This document shows, in pieces, positions 8,445 to 16,998 of a stretch of DNA of 55,124 nt; positions within the stretch are counted from its first letter, which is position 1; every line of letters begins with the position of its first letter. A program made the position numbers and the translations under genes. The notes under the pieces were generated by a model that was not told the DNA's origin, ran no database searches, and was given only the letters and a program-made list of their open reading frames with translations. The DNA comes from an uncultured beta proteobacterium (lineage in GTDB: Bacteria > Pseudomonadota > Gammaproteobacteria > Burkholderiales > Burkholderiaceae_C). The stretch covers positions 1-55,124 of the forward strand of contig CAIQBN010000083.1 in the NCBI GenBank assembly GCA_903870065.1, written 5' to 3'.

Positions 8445-9755
8445 ATGAAACTAGCTGACAACAAAGCAACCCTGTCGTTTAGCAATGGCAGTCCTAGCGT
8501 CGACTTACCTGTCTATTCAGGCAGTGTGGGGCCAGATGTCGTGGATATTCGTAAGCTGTATGCGCAGACCGGCATGTTCACTTACGACCCTGGATTCCTC
8601 TCTACTGCATCCTGCCAGTCAGCCATCACGTATATCGACGGCGACAAGGGTGAATTGTTATATCGCGGTTACCCAATTGAGCAACTTGCGACCAATTGCG
8701 ACTTCATGGAAACCTGCCACCTGCTGCTATACGGCAACCTGCCTGACGCCAACGGAAAAGCAAATTTCACCAAGAAAGTGTCCCATCACACAATGGTTAA
8801 CGAGCAGATGCAATTTTTTCTGCGCGGATTCCGCCGTGATGCCCACCCTATGGCGATCATGACTGGCTTAGTTGGAGCTCTTTCTGCTTTTTACCATGAC
8901 AGCACTGACATCAATAACCCTGAACATCGGGAAGTATCTGCGATTCGCCTGATTGCCAAAATGCCAACTTTGGTTGCGATGGCATATAAGTACAGCGCTG
9001 GGCAGCCCTACATGTACCCTAAGAACAATCTTAGCTATGCAGGCAATTTCCTGCACATGATGTTCGCGACACCGTGCGAAGATTACGTCGTGAATCCGGT
9101 TATAGAACGGGCGCTTGATCGCATTTTTGTGCTCCATGCTGATCATGAGCAAAATGCATCCACTTCAACAGTGCGCCTGTGCGGCAGTTCGGGCACCAAC
9201 CCATTTGCAGCAATTGCTGCAGGCGTCGCTTGCCTGTGGGGGCCGGCGCATGGTGGTGCGAATGAGGCCTGCCTGAACATGCTCGAAGACATCCAAAAGA
9301 TGGGCGGCATTGCCAAGGTCGGTCAATTTATGGAACAGGTTAAAGACAAAAATTCAGGTGTCAAGCTAATGGGATTTGGTCACCGTGTTTACAAAAACTA
9401 CGATCCAAGAGCCAAATTGATGCAGGAAACCTGCAAGGAAGTTCTTGCCGCGCTTGGTCTCGAAAATGATCCCCTATTCAAGCTGGCAATGGCCCTTGAG
9501 AAAATTGCACTTGAAGACGATTACTTTGTCCAACGAAAACTCTATCCCAATGTGGATTTTTACTCAGGCATCGTGCAGCGGGCCATCGGCATTCCCGTAA
9601 GTTTGTTTACCGCCATTTTCGCACTAGCTCGTACTGTAGGATGGATTGCGCAACTCAATGAGATGATTGGAGACCCTGAATACAAAATTGGTCGGCCACG
9701 TCAATTGTTCACCGGATCAGTTCGTCGCGACGTCACACCGATTGCACAACGCTGA
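8445..9755 (+). CDS. gltA: Citrate synthase (type II)
   Basis: Condenses oxaloacetate and acetyl-CoA to citrate, the entry step of the TCA cycle. 436 residues, the length of the hexameric, NADH-sensitive Gram-negative type. Conserved elements: [46 protein letters not shown] and [17 protein letters not shown] (catalytic His in GHRVY), then [10 protein letters not shown] with the catalytic Asp, and RPRQLFTG near the C-terminus. It is the last gene of the sdh run. A long inverted repeat begins 11 bases after the stop. Confidence 0.97.
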   Translation: MKLADNKATLSFSNGSPSVDLPVYSGSVGPDVVDIRKLYAQTGMFTYDPGFLSTASCQSAITYIDGDKGELLYRGYPIEQLATNCDFMETCHLLLYGNLPDANGKANFTKKVSHHTMVNEQMQFFLRGFRRDAHPMAIMTGLVGALSAFYHDSTDINNPEHREVSAIRLIAKMPTLVAMAYKYSAGQPYMYPKNNLSYAGNFLHMMFATPCEDYVVNPVIERALDRIFVLHADHEQNASTSTVRLCGSSGTNPFAAIAAGVACLWGPAHGGANEACLNMLEDIQKMGGIAKVGQFMEQVKDKNSGVKLMGFGHRVYKNYDPRAKLMQETCKEVLAALGLENDPLFKLAMALEKIALEDDYFVQRKLYPNVDFYSGIVQRAIGIPVSLFTAIFALARTVGWIAQLNEMIGDPEYKIGRPRQLFTGSVRRDVTPIAQR

Positions 9756-9766
9756 AGACAATTAAG

Positions 9767-9833
9767 GGACGACCAAAAGGATTCTGTTTGCCATTTGGCG
9801 AAGCGAGATCTTTTCTACCCCTCTTGGTCGTCC
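9767..9833. other. Long-loop inverted repeat after gltA
   Basis: ggacgaccaa (9767-9776) pairs perfectly with ttggtcgtcc (9824-9833) across a 47-base loop that itself contains a small gcc-attt-ggc hairpin. It begins 11 bases after the gltA stop. No T-run follows on either strand, so it is not a textbook intrinsic terminator. It may protect the 3' end of the sdh-gltA message or belong to a small RNA. Confidence 0.45.
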
Positions 9834-9896
9834 TCGTATTGCAGATCGCCGTTTACAGCCCGCAGATGTGGGCTGTATTGCTATAGGTGCATGTGT

Positions 9897-9950
9897 GCTA
9901 CTGGCAAGTAGCAGATGAATAATCTGAATTAAGACTTATAGCCGATTTTC
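9897..9950. repeat. Interspersed two-hairpin repeat, degenerate copy (E)
   Basis: Contains gctac...gtagc (9897-9912) as first hairpin arms, then after about 20 bases ttatagccgattttc, close to ctatagtcgattttc of the copy at 52465-52519. It is the most diverged of the five copies. Confidence 0.4.
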
Positions 9951-10013
9951 ATCGCAGTGGCGATTACACTCAAGCCTTAAAAGCATCCGTGTCGCCTTGC
10001 ATCGCGGTGCAAC

Positions 10014-10058
10014 TTTGGGACGTGCATGGCTGACTTTTTGGTCCCAAATAGCCGTGCA
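10014..10058 (+). other. Possible H-type pseudoknot upstream of pilB
   Basis: Stem 1: tttgggac (10014-10021) with gtcccaaa (10041-10048), perfect. The loop segment tgcatggct (10023-10031) can pair with agccgtgca (10050-10058) with one G-U. The two stems interleave as in an H-type pseudoknot, or they could be alternative structures. It lies 68 bases before the pilB start. Seen by eye; no covariation evidence. Confidence 0.3.
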
Positions 10059-10125
10059 TTTACTTTGGTCACGCAATCAGCGATGATTCGGTGGTTATTT
10101 GTGTAACGTCAATTTCTAATGGTTC

Positions 10126-11859
10126 ATGGCCACTGTCGACCCCATCCAACGTGAAACCCAGACCATCGCGCTTCCCGGGCTCGGCCGTGCCCTAATTACA
10201 GCTGGAAAGCTTGGGCAAAAATCTGCGGAGGATATATACCGCAAGGCACTTTCTGGCAAGAACAGTTTCATCGCAGAATTGGTTGGATCTGGCTCTGTCT
10301 CTGCTGCAGATTTAGCGCATACTCTTTCCACTGCATTCGCTGCACCGCTGCTTGACCTGGACGCGATCGACACTGCACGGCTCCCAAAAGGACTGCTTGA
10401 TACCAAAATTTGTGTTGATTACCGCGTGGTTGTGCTTAGCAAGCGAAGCAACCGACTCATTGTTGCAACTGCAGACCCCTCAGACCAGGCGGCGGCTGAA
10501 AAGATCAAGTTTTCCACCCAGTTGGGAGTCGACTGGGTCATTGCCGAATATGACAAACTATCCAAATTGGTCGATGCCAATGCCACCACAGCAACGGAGG
10601 CAATGGAAGACATCATTGGTGGAGATTTTGAGTTCGATGAGTCAGCCACTGAAGCGATTGTCGACACCGACAAGGCGAGCACAGCTGAAGTTGAAGATGC
10701 ACCAGTTGTAAGATTTTTACACAAGATGTTGATGGACGCTTTCACTATGCGTGCGTCGGATCTGCATTTCGAACCGTACGAGCATACTTACCGCGTCAGA
10801 TTTCGCATTGACGGTGAATTACGCGAAATTGCGTCGCCTCCAATCGCAATCAAGGAGAAGCTAGCGTCGCGCATCAAAGTGATATCGCGGATGGATATTT
10901 CGGAGAAGCGCATTCCTCAGGACGGGCGCATGAAGCTCAAGGTCGGGCCTGACCGGGTGATCGACTTTCGGGTCAGCACGTTGCCGACCTTGTTTGGCGA
11001 AAAAATCGTCATCCGCATTTTGGACCCTAGCAGTGCAAAATTGGGAATTGACGCACTCGGGTATGAGCCAGAAGAAAAGGCCCGCCTGCTCAGGGCGATT
11101 GCTCGCCCATACGGCATGATATTAGTCACTGGTCCAACAGGGTCCGGTAAGACAGTATCGTTGTATACCTGCCTGAATTTGTTGAATAAACCAGGCGTAA
11201 ACATAGCAACCGCAGAAGATCCTTCTGAAATTAACCTGCCCGGAGTTAACCAAGTTAACGTAAATGAAAAAGCGGGCCTGACTTTTGCCGCTGCCTTGAA
11301 GTCGTTCTTACGGCAAGATCCAGACATTATTATGGTCGGCGAGATTCGCGACCTTGAAACCGCAGATATTTCCATTAAAGCCGCTCAGACTGGGCATTTG
11401 GTGCTTTCGACGCTTCATACCAACGATGCACCGGCTACACTGACCCGCATGCGAAATATGGGGATCGCAGCGTTCAACATTGCTTCCAGCGTAATCCTGA
11501 TAACCGCTCAGCGACTTGCTCGACGGCTTTGTCCCAACTGCAAGAAACCAGTTGAGATTCCTCAAGCCGCGTTGACGGCTGCTGGCTTCAAAGAGCCAGA
11601 TTTGGATGGAAGCTGGAAGCCCTATACGGCCGTAGGCTGTTCTGCATGCAACAATGGATACAAAGGCCGAGTCGGCATTTACCAAGTGATGCCTATCAGC
11701 GAAGAGATTCAGCGAATAATTCTGCGCGATGGCAGTTCCCTTGACATTGCGGCACAAGCAGAGCTTGAAGGTGTGCGGTCGCTTCGGCAATCGGGTTTGA
11801 ATAAGGTCAAGTTGGGGATGACTTCGCTAGAAGAGGTCCTCGCAGTTACCAACGAATGA
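10126..11859 (+). CDS. pilB: Type IV pilus assembly ATPase PilB
   Basis: Cytoplasmic hexameric ATPase that drives pilus extension. 577 residues. The N-terminal MshE-like domain (about 1-160) is followed by the secretion ATPase core. Walker A is GPTGSGKTVSLYTC, the Asp box lies around IDFRVSTLPT, Walker B is IIMVGEIRDLETADI, and His boxes lie around STLHTNDAPATL. A zinc site is formed by LCPNCKKP and GCSACNNGYKGRVG. The ATG at 10126 has no obvious Shine-Dalgarno, and another out-of-frame ATG lies seven bases upstream. First gene of pilB-pilC-pilD; no pilin gene is in the window. Confidence 0.95.
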   Translation: MATVDPIQRETQTIALPGLGRALITAGKLGQKSAEDIYRKALSGKNSFIAELVGSGSVSAADLAHTLSTAFAAPLLDLDAIDTARLPKGLLDTKICVDYRVVVLSKRSNRLIVATADPSDQAAAEKIKFSTQLGVDWVIAEYDKLSKLVDANATTATEAMEDIIGGDFEFDESATEAIVDTDKASTAEVEDAPVVRFLHKMLMDAFTMRASDLHFEPYEHTYRVRFRIDGELREIASPPIAIKEKLASRIKVISRMDISEKRIPQDGRMKLKVGPDRVIDFRVSTLPTLFGEKIVIRILDPSSAKLGIDALGYEPEEKARLLRAIARPYGMILVTGPTGSGKTVSLYTCLNLLNKPGVNIATAEDPSEINLPGVNQVNVNEKAGLTFAAALKSFLRQDPDIIMVGEIRDLETADISIKAAQTGHLVLSTLHTNDAPATLTRMRNMGIAAFNIASSVILITAQRLARRLCPNCKKPVEIPQAALTAAGFKEPDLDGSWKPYTAVGCSACNNGYKGRVGIYQVMPISEEIQRIILRDGSSLDIAAQAELEGVRSLRQSGLNKVKLGMTSLEEVLAVTNE

Positions 11860-11880
11860 CGTTAATTCCCAAGGAGTTCT

Positions 11881-13098
11881 ATGGCAACCGCAAAGACTGT
11901 TGACAGCAAAGATGCTGTATTTGAATGGGAAGGCAAAGACCGAAATGGCAAGCAAGTGCGCGGAGAAATTCGTGCCGCTGGAGAAAATCAGGTCAAAGCA
12001 TCACTTAGACGACAGGGGGTAACACCGACCAAAATCAAAAAAAGGAGGATGAGCGCGGGCAAGGCAATCAAACCAAAGGACCTTGCGATTTTTACACGAC
12101 AACTTGCAACAATGATGAAGGCGGGTGTCCCATTGCTTCAGGCATTTGACATTGTCGGTCGTGGTAACCCAAACCCACGTGTTACGAAGTTGCTCAACGA
12201 CATCCGGACCGACGTCGAAACTGGTACCTCACTGAGTGTCGCGTTTCGCAAGTTTCCACTGTACTTTGACAATCTTTACTGTAATTTGGTTGAAGCCGGC
12301 GAATCGGCCGGCATTTTGGATCAATTGCTGGATCGCCTAGCGGTCTATATGGAAAAGACTGAAGCGATTAAGTCAAAAATCAAGTCTGCGCTGATGTATC
12401 CGATTTCGGTTCTTGTAGTCGCCTTCGTGGTGGTTGCCGTCATCATGATCTTTGTAATTCCATCGTTCAAACAGGTATTCACCTCGTTTGGTGGGGAACT
12501 GCCAATGCCAACATTGGTAGTGATTGCGATGAGTGAGTTTTTTATTCAATTTTGGTACCTGATTTTCGGTGGTCTTGGCGGAGGCGTATATTTCTTCATG
12601 GAGTCTTGGAAACGCAACAAAAAGATGCAGGCTGTGATGGACAGGATCATGTTGAAACTTCCCATCTTCGGTGTGCTCGTTGAAAAGTCTTGCATCGCGC
12701 GCTGGACCCGGACTCTATCCACGATGTTCGCTGCGGGTGTACCGCTGGTCGAGGCATTGGACTCAGTCGGTGGTGCGGCAGGTAATAATGTTTTTGCCGA
12801 GGCCACCTTAAAAATTCAGCAGGAGGTTTCGACTGGTACAGCACTGACCGCCGCCATGACAAATGCAAACCTCTTTCCTTCTATGGTGCTGCAAATGTGT
12901 GCAATCGGAGAAGAATCTGGCTCAATCGACCACATGTTGGGTAAGGCTGCTGATTTTTTTGAATCTGAAGTGGATGATATGGTGGCAGGTATTTCCAGTC
13001 TGATGGAACCGATCATCATTGTTATTTTGGGCACCATCATCGGTGGCATTGTGGTCGCCATGTACCTGCCAATCTTTAAACTTGGACAGGTGGTTTGA
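11881..13098 (+). CDS. pilC: Type IV pilus inner membrane platform protein PilC
   Basis: Polytopic inner-membrane protein that couples PilB to pilin assembly. 405 residues with two tandem GspF domains (about 68-195 and 275-395). Each begins with a similar motif, FTRQLATMMKAGVPLLQAFD and WTRTLSTMFAAGVPLVEALD, and contains the EAGESAGILDQLL or GEESGSIDHMLG element. Three transmembrane helices lie near 175-200, 215-245 and 378-400. An AAGGAG precedes the ATG, and the stop overlaps the pilD start by one base. Confidence 0.95.
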   Translation: MATAKTVDSKDAVFEWEGKDRNGKQVRGEIRAAGENQVKASLRRQGVTPTKIKKRRMSAGKAIKPKDLAIFTRQLATMMKAGVPLLQAFDIVGRGNPNPRVTKLLNDIRTDVETGTSLSVAFRKFPLYFDNLYCNLVEAGESAGILDQLLDRLAVYMEKTEAIKSKIKSALMYPISVLVVAFVVVAVIMIFVIPSFKQVFTSFGGELPMPTLVVIAMSEFFIQFWYLIFGGLGGGVYFFMESWKRNKKMQAVMDRIMLKLPIFGVLVEKSCIARWTRTLSTMFAAGVPLVEALDSVGGAAGNNVFAEATLKIQQEVSTGTALTAAMTNANLFPSMVLQMCAIGEESGSIDHMLGKAADFFESEVDDMVAGISSLMEPIIIVILGTIIGGIVVAMYLPIFKLGQVV

Positions 13099-13940
13099 TG
13101 GTGGATGTTCAGTGGTTCGTTGCTTGCGTAGCGGGCCTGTTTGGCTTGACGATTGGCAGTTTCTTGAATGTTGTGATTTATCGTTTACCAATAATGATGG
13201 ACAGACAGTGGAAATCCGGATGTGCCGAGATCTGCGACCAATCACCGGAAATTTTGCCCCCTTTCAACTTGATGGTTCCGAGGTCGCGGTGCACACACTG
13301 CGGTCACTCAATCCGCTGGTATGAGAACATACCAGTGATCAGCTACTTAGTGTTGCGAGGTCGCTGTTCTTCCTGCAAGGCCCCAATCAGCGCACGTTAT
13401 CCGCTGGTCGAAATTACAACAGCAGCACTTTTTTTCTATTCGGTTTGGCACTGGGGACCAACTAGTCAAGCAATTTCGTGGTGCATCTTCGCAGCGGCGC
13501 TACTATCCTTAGCATTGATCGACTGGGACACCACGTTGCTGCCTGATGACCTAACACTACCTTTACTTTGGTTTGGCCTGGTCGCCGCTGCCTTGAAGTG
13601 GACACCTGTTGGCCTCACCAGCGCGTTTTGGGGAGCCGTAGCGGGGTACCTGTCATTATGGGTGATTTATTGGGTGTTCAAACTCGTAACCGGTAAAGAG
13701 GGAATGGGTTATGGCGATTTCAAACTCTTTGCCGCGCTAGGTGCATGGTTTGGATGGCAAACTTTGATTCCAATTATTTTGCTTGCATCTGTAATTGGGG
13801 CTGTGATCGGTATCATTATGAAATTAACCACTGGATTGCGCGAAGGTGGCTATGTTCCCTTTGGGCCATTCTTGGCTGGAGCGGGTTTCACCGCCCTATT
13901 TGTAGGTCCTCAAAGGTTACAAACGGCCGTCGGTCTTTGA
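13098..13940 (+). CDS. pilD: Prepilin leader peptidase / N-methyltransferase
   Basis: Inner-membrane aspartic protease that cleaves the leader of type IV prepilins and methylates the new N-terminal residue. 280 residues from the ATG at 13098, overlapping the pilC stop (ATGA-type). N-terminal GSFLNVVIYRLP is followed by the zinc-type cytosolic loop with two CxxC pairs (CTHCGHSIRWYENIP, CSSCKAPISARYPLVE). Catalytic aspartates are expected in DWDTTLLPDDLTLP and GYGDFKLFAALGAW. Six or more hydrophobic helices follow. The bifunctional zinc form is indicated. Confidence 0.94.
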   Translation: MVDVQWFVACVAGLFGLTIGSFLNVVIYRLPIMMDRQWKSGCAEICDQSPEILPPFNLMVPRSRCTHCGHSIRWYENIPVISYLVLRGRCSSCKAPISARYPLVEITTAALFFYSVWHWGPTSQAISWCIFAAALLSLALIDWDTTLLPDDLTLPLLWFGLVAAALKWTPVGLTSAFWGAVAGYLSLWVIYWVFKLVTGKEGMGYGDFKLFAALGAWFGWQTLIPIILLASVIGAVIGIIMKLTTGLREGGYVPFGPFLAGAGFTALFVGPQRLQTAVGL

Positions 13941-13945
13941 CCCCA

Positions 13946-14554
13946 ATGTGCTCAGTTTTTCGTTTAGGCCTGACCGGTGGAATTGGCAGCGGAAAGAGTA
14001 CGGTCGCCGGAATGCTCGCTAAATTGGGTGCTAATGTTGTTGATGCAGATGCCTTATCTAGGAAAGTTACCGCCCGCAACGGTGCGGCAATTGCCCCAAT
14101 AGCAGCCGTTTTTGGTAAGTGCGTCTTGACAACGGATGGAGCTTTGGACCGCAACAAAATGCGCACACTAGTCTATTCCGATCCGACGGCGAAATCGCAA
14201 CTTGAGCAAATTGTCCATCCAATAGTTGCTCGCGAAATGGACGAATTGGCGAGCGATGCGGAACTCGCCGGAGCGCGGTGTATCGTTTTCGATATCCCAT
14301 TACTTATCGAATCAAACCGGTGGAGAGAAACACTGCACAAAATTCTGGTAGTTGACTGCACTCAAAGCACACAATTGACACGTGTCATGCTGCGCAACAA
14401 TTTACGCAAGGATGAAGTGCAAAAAATATTGGCCGCCCAAGCACCTCGCACATTGCGATTACGCGCAGCAGATTCTGTTCTCTTCAACGACGGCATTAAG
14501 ATCGATGATCTGACACATCGAGTCCATAAATTCAGCAGTCAGTTCGGGCTATGA
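13946..14554 (+). CDS. coaE: Dephospho-CoA kinase
   Basis: Phosphorylates dephospho-CoA, the last step of CoA synthesis. 202 residues from the ATG at 13946. A longer open frame runs back through pilD and is not used, because the P-loop GLTGGIGSGKST should begin about ten residues after the start. DADALSRKVT and VFDIPLLIES match the CoA-binding and lid regions. It starts five bases after pilD and its stop overlaps the zapD start. This placement in a pilBCD-coaE-zapD-yacG run is typical of beta- and gammaproteobacteria. Confidence 0.93.
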   Translation: MCSVFRLGLTGGIGSGKSTVAGMLAKLGANVVDADALSRKVTARNGAAIAPIAAVFGKCVLTTDGALDRNKMRTLVYSDPTAKSQLEQIVHPIVAREMDELASDAELAGARCIVFDIPLLIESNRWRETLHKILVVDCTQSTQLTRVMLRNNLRKDEVQKILAAQAPRTLRLRAADSVLFNDGIKIDDLTHRVHKFSSQFGL

Positions 14555-15333
14555 TTCACATACAAAATATGTCTAATGTGATCCTATACGAATACCCCTT
14601 CAACGAGCGAATCCGCACATATCTGCGTCTGGAACACCTTTTCCTGCGCCTCTCAGAGTTGATGTCACGAGACAGTGCACTAGATCATCACTTTGCAATC
14701 ACAACCATATTTGAAGTTATGGACGTCGGAGCGCGTGCCGATCTTAAGTCTGATGTATTGAAGGATCTTGATCGGCAAAAACAGGTATTGAACAGTTACA
14801 GGGGCAATCCCGCCATTTCTGAAAATGTACTCGAGCAAATCATCAGCAAACTGGAGCAGTGCTTTAGTTCTCTGAATGCACAATCCGGCAAAGCAGGTCA
14901 GACGCTAACGGATAACGACTGGCTCATGGGAATTCGCAGTAGAGTCGGAATTCCAGGGGGAACCTGTGAATTTGACTTGCCTGCATATTTCGCTTGGCAG
15001 CATTTGGATGCGGGTTCAAGGCAAGTTGACTTACAGCGTTGGGCATCTACATTGACGCCGCTAGCTGAATCTATCCACTTACTCCTGAAATTGCTGCGCG
15101 ATTCCGGCGCACCCCAAAAAGTGATTGCGATTGGAGGGCAATTGCAACAAAATTTACCCCAAGGCAGAACTTTTCAGCTATTGCGACTCGCCGTCAACGG
15201 TACATCCCGGTTTATCCCCGAAATCAGCGGAAATCGCTTAATGGTTTCTATTCGCCTTATGCGCCATGAATCAGATGACCGTTTACATCCCTGCAATGAA
15301 GACGGCTCATTTGAGCTGACGCTTTGTGCGTGA
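14551..15333 (+). CDS. zapD: Cell division protein ZapD
   Basis: Cytoplasmic FtsZ-binding protein (formerly YacF/DUF1342) that bundles FtsZ filaments at the division ring. 260 residues. The family N-terminus LYEYPFNERIRTYLRLEHLF is clear, followed by a helical region and a beta-rich C-terminal domain (GGTCEFDLPAYFAWQH, LPQGRTFQLLRLAV, SIRLMRH). The ATG at 14551 overlaps the coaE stop. A second ATG at 14569 would start six residues later, closer to the family norm, and is a fair alternative. Confidence 0.9.
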   Translation: MIHIQNMSNVILYEYPFNERIRTYLRLEHLFLRLSELMSRDSALDHHFAITTIFEVMDVGARADLKSDVLKDLDRQKQVLNSYRGNPAISENVLEQIISKLEQCFSSLNAQSGKAGQTLTDNDWLMGIRSRVGIPGGTCEFDLPAYFAWQHLDAGSRQVDLQRWASTLTPLAESIHLLLKLLRDSGAPQKVIAIGGQLQQNLPQGRTFQLLRLAVNGTSRFIPEISGNRLMVSIRLMRHESDDRLHPCNEDGSFELTLCA

Positions 15334-15345
15334 CTTAAGTGATCA

Positions 15346-15579
15346 GTGCGATTGAATAAACCAAAGGAATCTAAATCTGAGCGACATGTCAGGTGTCCAT
15401 CCTGCGGGGGTATTAGCGTCTACGGCACCGAAAACCCAGACCGACCATTCTGTAGCGAAAGATGCAAAAATGCCGACTTAGGGGCCTGGGCAAGCGAAAC
15501 CTTCCGAGTTCCAGCAACTTCAGACACTCAGTTAAACGGCTCAGATTGTCTTGACGTCAATGAACCCGATCCATGCTAG
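15346..15579 (+). CDS. yacG: DNA gyrase inhibitor / zinc protein YacG
   Basis: Small zinc-binding protein; the E. coli homologue binds GyrB and inhibits gyrase. 77 residues with a GTG start. The four zinc cysteines are in VRCPSCGG and FCSERCKNADLGAWASE, the latter being the family signature. The C-terminal 25 residues are acidic and variable. It sits 12 bases after zapD and ends the plus-strand pil-coaE-zapD run, facing the NUDIX gene 57 bases away. Confidence 0.9.
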   Translation: MRLNKPKESKSERHVRCPSCGGISVYGTENPDRPFCSERCKNADLGAWASETFRVPATSDTQLNGSDCLDVNEPDPC

Positions 15580-15635
15580 CGTTCGCCATCCGGTTAGCCG
15601 CACTTCCAAATACTTGGTGGATCGGGTAGCAGCTG

Positions 15636-16118
15636 TTACTGATCAATTTGAATTTCGGTTCCGGTTTCGTAAGCACACCCGCTTTTCAGCCATTCCAGTA
15701 CCGGTAAAGTTCCCGGAAGAATCGGTCCAACACGAACCGGCAACTTTTCCCAGGATCCAGACTGAGACTCTCGCATTTGCAGACTGCCCGACCATTCAAA
15801 AACTTTACAAAAATGAAGCTGTACCAAAGCATGTGGATAGTCAACTGAAGTCACTTTCCAATACTGCATTTCGCGCACGGTAATTCCTAACTCTTCATGC
15901 AATTCCCGCTTCAGCGCTTGCTCGACCGTCTCTCCAATCTCAAACTTCCCCCCTGGAAACTCCCAGTATCCGGCATATGGCTTACCAAACGGGCGTGACG
16001 TTAGTAGAAATGTACCATCAGGCCTCATGAGAATACCGACCGCCACATCGATCGAAACTCGCTCGATTCCCTGCGGTCGCGCGACTTCAGGGTGCGCAAT
16101 CATTAACTTGCTGGTCAT
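15636..16118 (-). CDS. NUDIX hydrolase, MutT-like (8-oxo-dGTP diphosphatase type)
   Basis: 160 residues from the ATG at 16118, which overlaps the preceding ATPase stop as ATGA; the longer open frame is not favoured. The NUDIX box is complete: GGKFEIGETVEQALKRELHEELGI, read as G-x5-E-x7-R-E-x2-E-E with all metal-binding glutamates. WEFPGGK and LLTSRPFGKPYAGY fit MutT-type enzymes that clean oxidised nucleotides. The substrate is inferred from family resemblance. Cotranscribed with the upstream ATPase. Confidence 0.88.
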   Translation of the reverse strand: MTSKLMIAHPEVARPQGIERVSIDVAVGILMRPDGTFLLTSRPFGKPYAGYWEFPGGKFEIGETVEQALKRELHEELGITVREMQYWKVTSVDYPHALVQLHFCKVFEWSGSLQMRESQSGSWEKLPVRVGPILPGTLPVLEWLKSGCAYETGTEIQIDQ

Positions 16119-16993
16119 GCGGCAGCACCATACCGTCCGGCCATATGTCTCGCAAATTGCCATGCCACGCGCCCGCTGCGTGAACCACGCTCCATTGCCC
16201 ATACCAGTGCCTCCGGTCGGGCTTCTTCAATCTGAATTTGGTCCATGCCGAAGGCAGATAGCCATTGAGCGACAATCATCAAGTATTCGTCTTGGCTGAA
16301 CGGGTAAAAACTCACCCATAGGCCAAACCGTTCAGAGAGTGAAACTTTTTCTTCTACTGCTTCGCCTGGGTGTACTTCGCCCTTCACCGTATGCGTATAG
16401 GCAAGGTTTTCAGCCATGTATTCAGGAAGAAGGTGTCTACGATTGCTAGTCGCATAAACCAAAACGTTTGGAGTCGCAGCAGCAACGGAACCATCAAGAA
16501 CTGATTTCAAAGCCTTATAGCCTAGTTCACCCTCATCAAAACTCAAATCATCACAGAAAATGATAAATTTCTCAGGCCGCGGGGCTACTAGGTCAACAAT
16601 ATCATGCAGATCAGTCAAGTCACTTTTGTCGACTTCAATCAAACGAAGTCCCTGAGGGGCAAAAGCATGCAAACACGCGCGTATTAGTGACGACTTCCCA
16701 GTGCCACGGGAACCAGTAAGCAGGACGTTGTTTGCCGGCAATCCGCGCACAAATTGCGCAGTGTTGCTCCGCACTCGCTCTTTTTGCGTATCAATTTCAC
16801 GTAAATCATCTAACTCCATCTGCCCAATATGCTTTATTGGGCAGATGCAACTTTGTCCACTGCTCGTTTTGTGGTACCGAAAAGCGATGGAAACACTCCA
16901 GTCTGGAGCTTCAATTGCACGACGCAAAATGGACTCAATTCGTTCCATAAACACTTCTGCGCGCGACAGAAAACCGTGTAGTCGCTGATCCAT
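16115..16993 (-). CDS. DUF815-family AAA+ ATPase
   Basis: 292 residues from the ATG at 16993 (a TTG nine bases upstream is less likely). Walker A is LLTGSRGTGKSSLIRAC at about residue 95. Walker B is FIIFCDDLSFDEGE, and the sensor-like ATSNRRHLLPEYM and ERFGLWVSFYPFSQDEYL follow. This ordering is the DUF815 family, predicted AAA+ ATPases of unknown role that are commonly next to a MutT gene in betaproteobacteria. Its start is six bases after the argJ stop and its own stop overlaps the NUDIX start. No experimental function is known to me. Confidence 0.85.
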   Translation of the reverse strand: MDQRLHGFLSRAEVFMERIESILRRAIEAPDWSVSIAFRYHKTSSGQSCICPIKHIGQMELDDLREIDTQKERVRSNTAQFVRGLPANNVLLTGSRGTGKSSLIRACLHAFAPQGLRLIEVDKSDLTDLHDIVDLVAPRPEKFIIFCDDLSFDEGELGYKALKSVLDGSVAAATPNVLVYATSNRRHLLPEYMAENLAYTHTVKGEVHPGEAVEEKVSLSERFGLWVSFYPFSQDEYLMIVAQWLSAFGMDQIQIEEARPEALVWAMERGSRSGRVAWQFARHMAGRYGAAA

Positions 16994-16998
16994 GTGAA

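Larger units (their letters stand above)
9756..10125. other. 370-base gap between gltA and pilB
   Basis: I see no protein-coding gene here. From left to right it holds the inverted repeat at 9767-9833, a degenerate copy of the interspersed repeat at 9897-9950, a small gcatcgcggtgc hairpin near 10000, and a possible pseudoknot at 10014-10058. No convincing promoter for pilB was read by eye. Confidence 0.6.

Noticed and set aside
13745-13945. Long N-terminal extension of coaE through pilD
   Set aside because: The 67 extra residues are pilD read in another frame; the P-loop position fixes the start at 13946.
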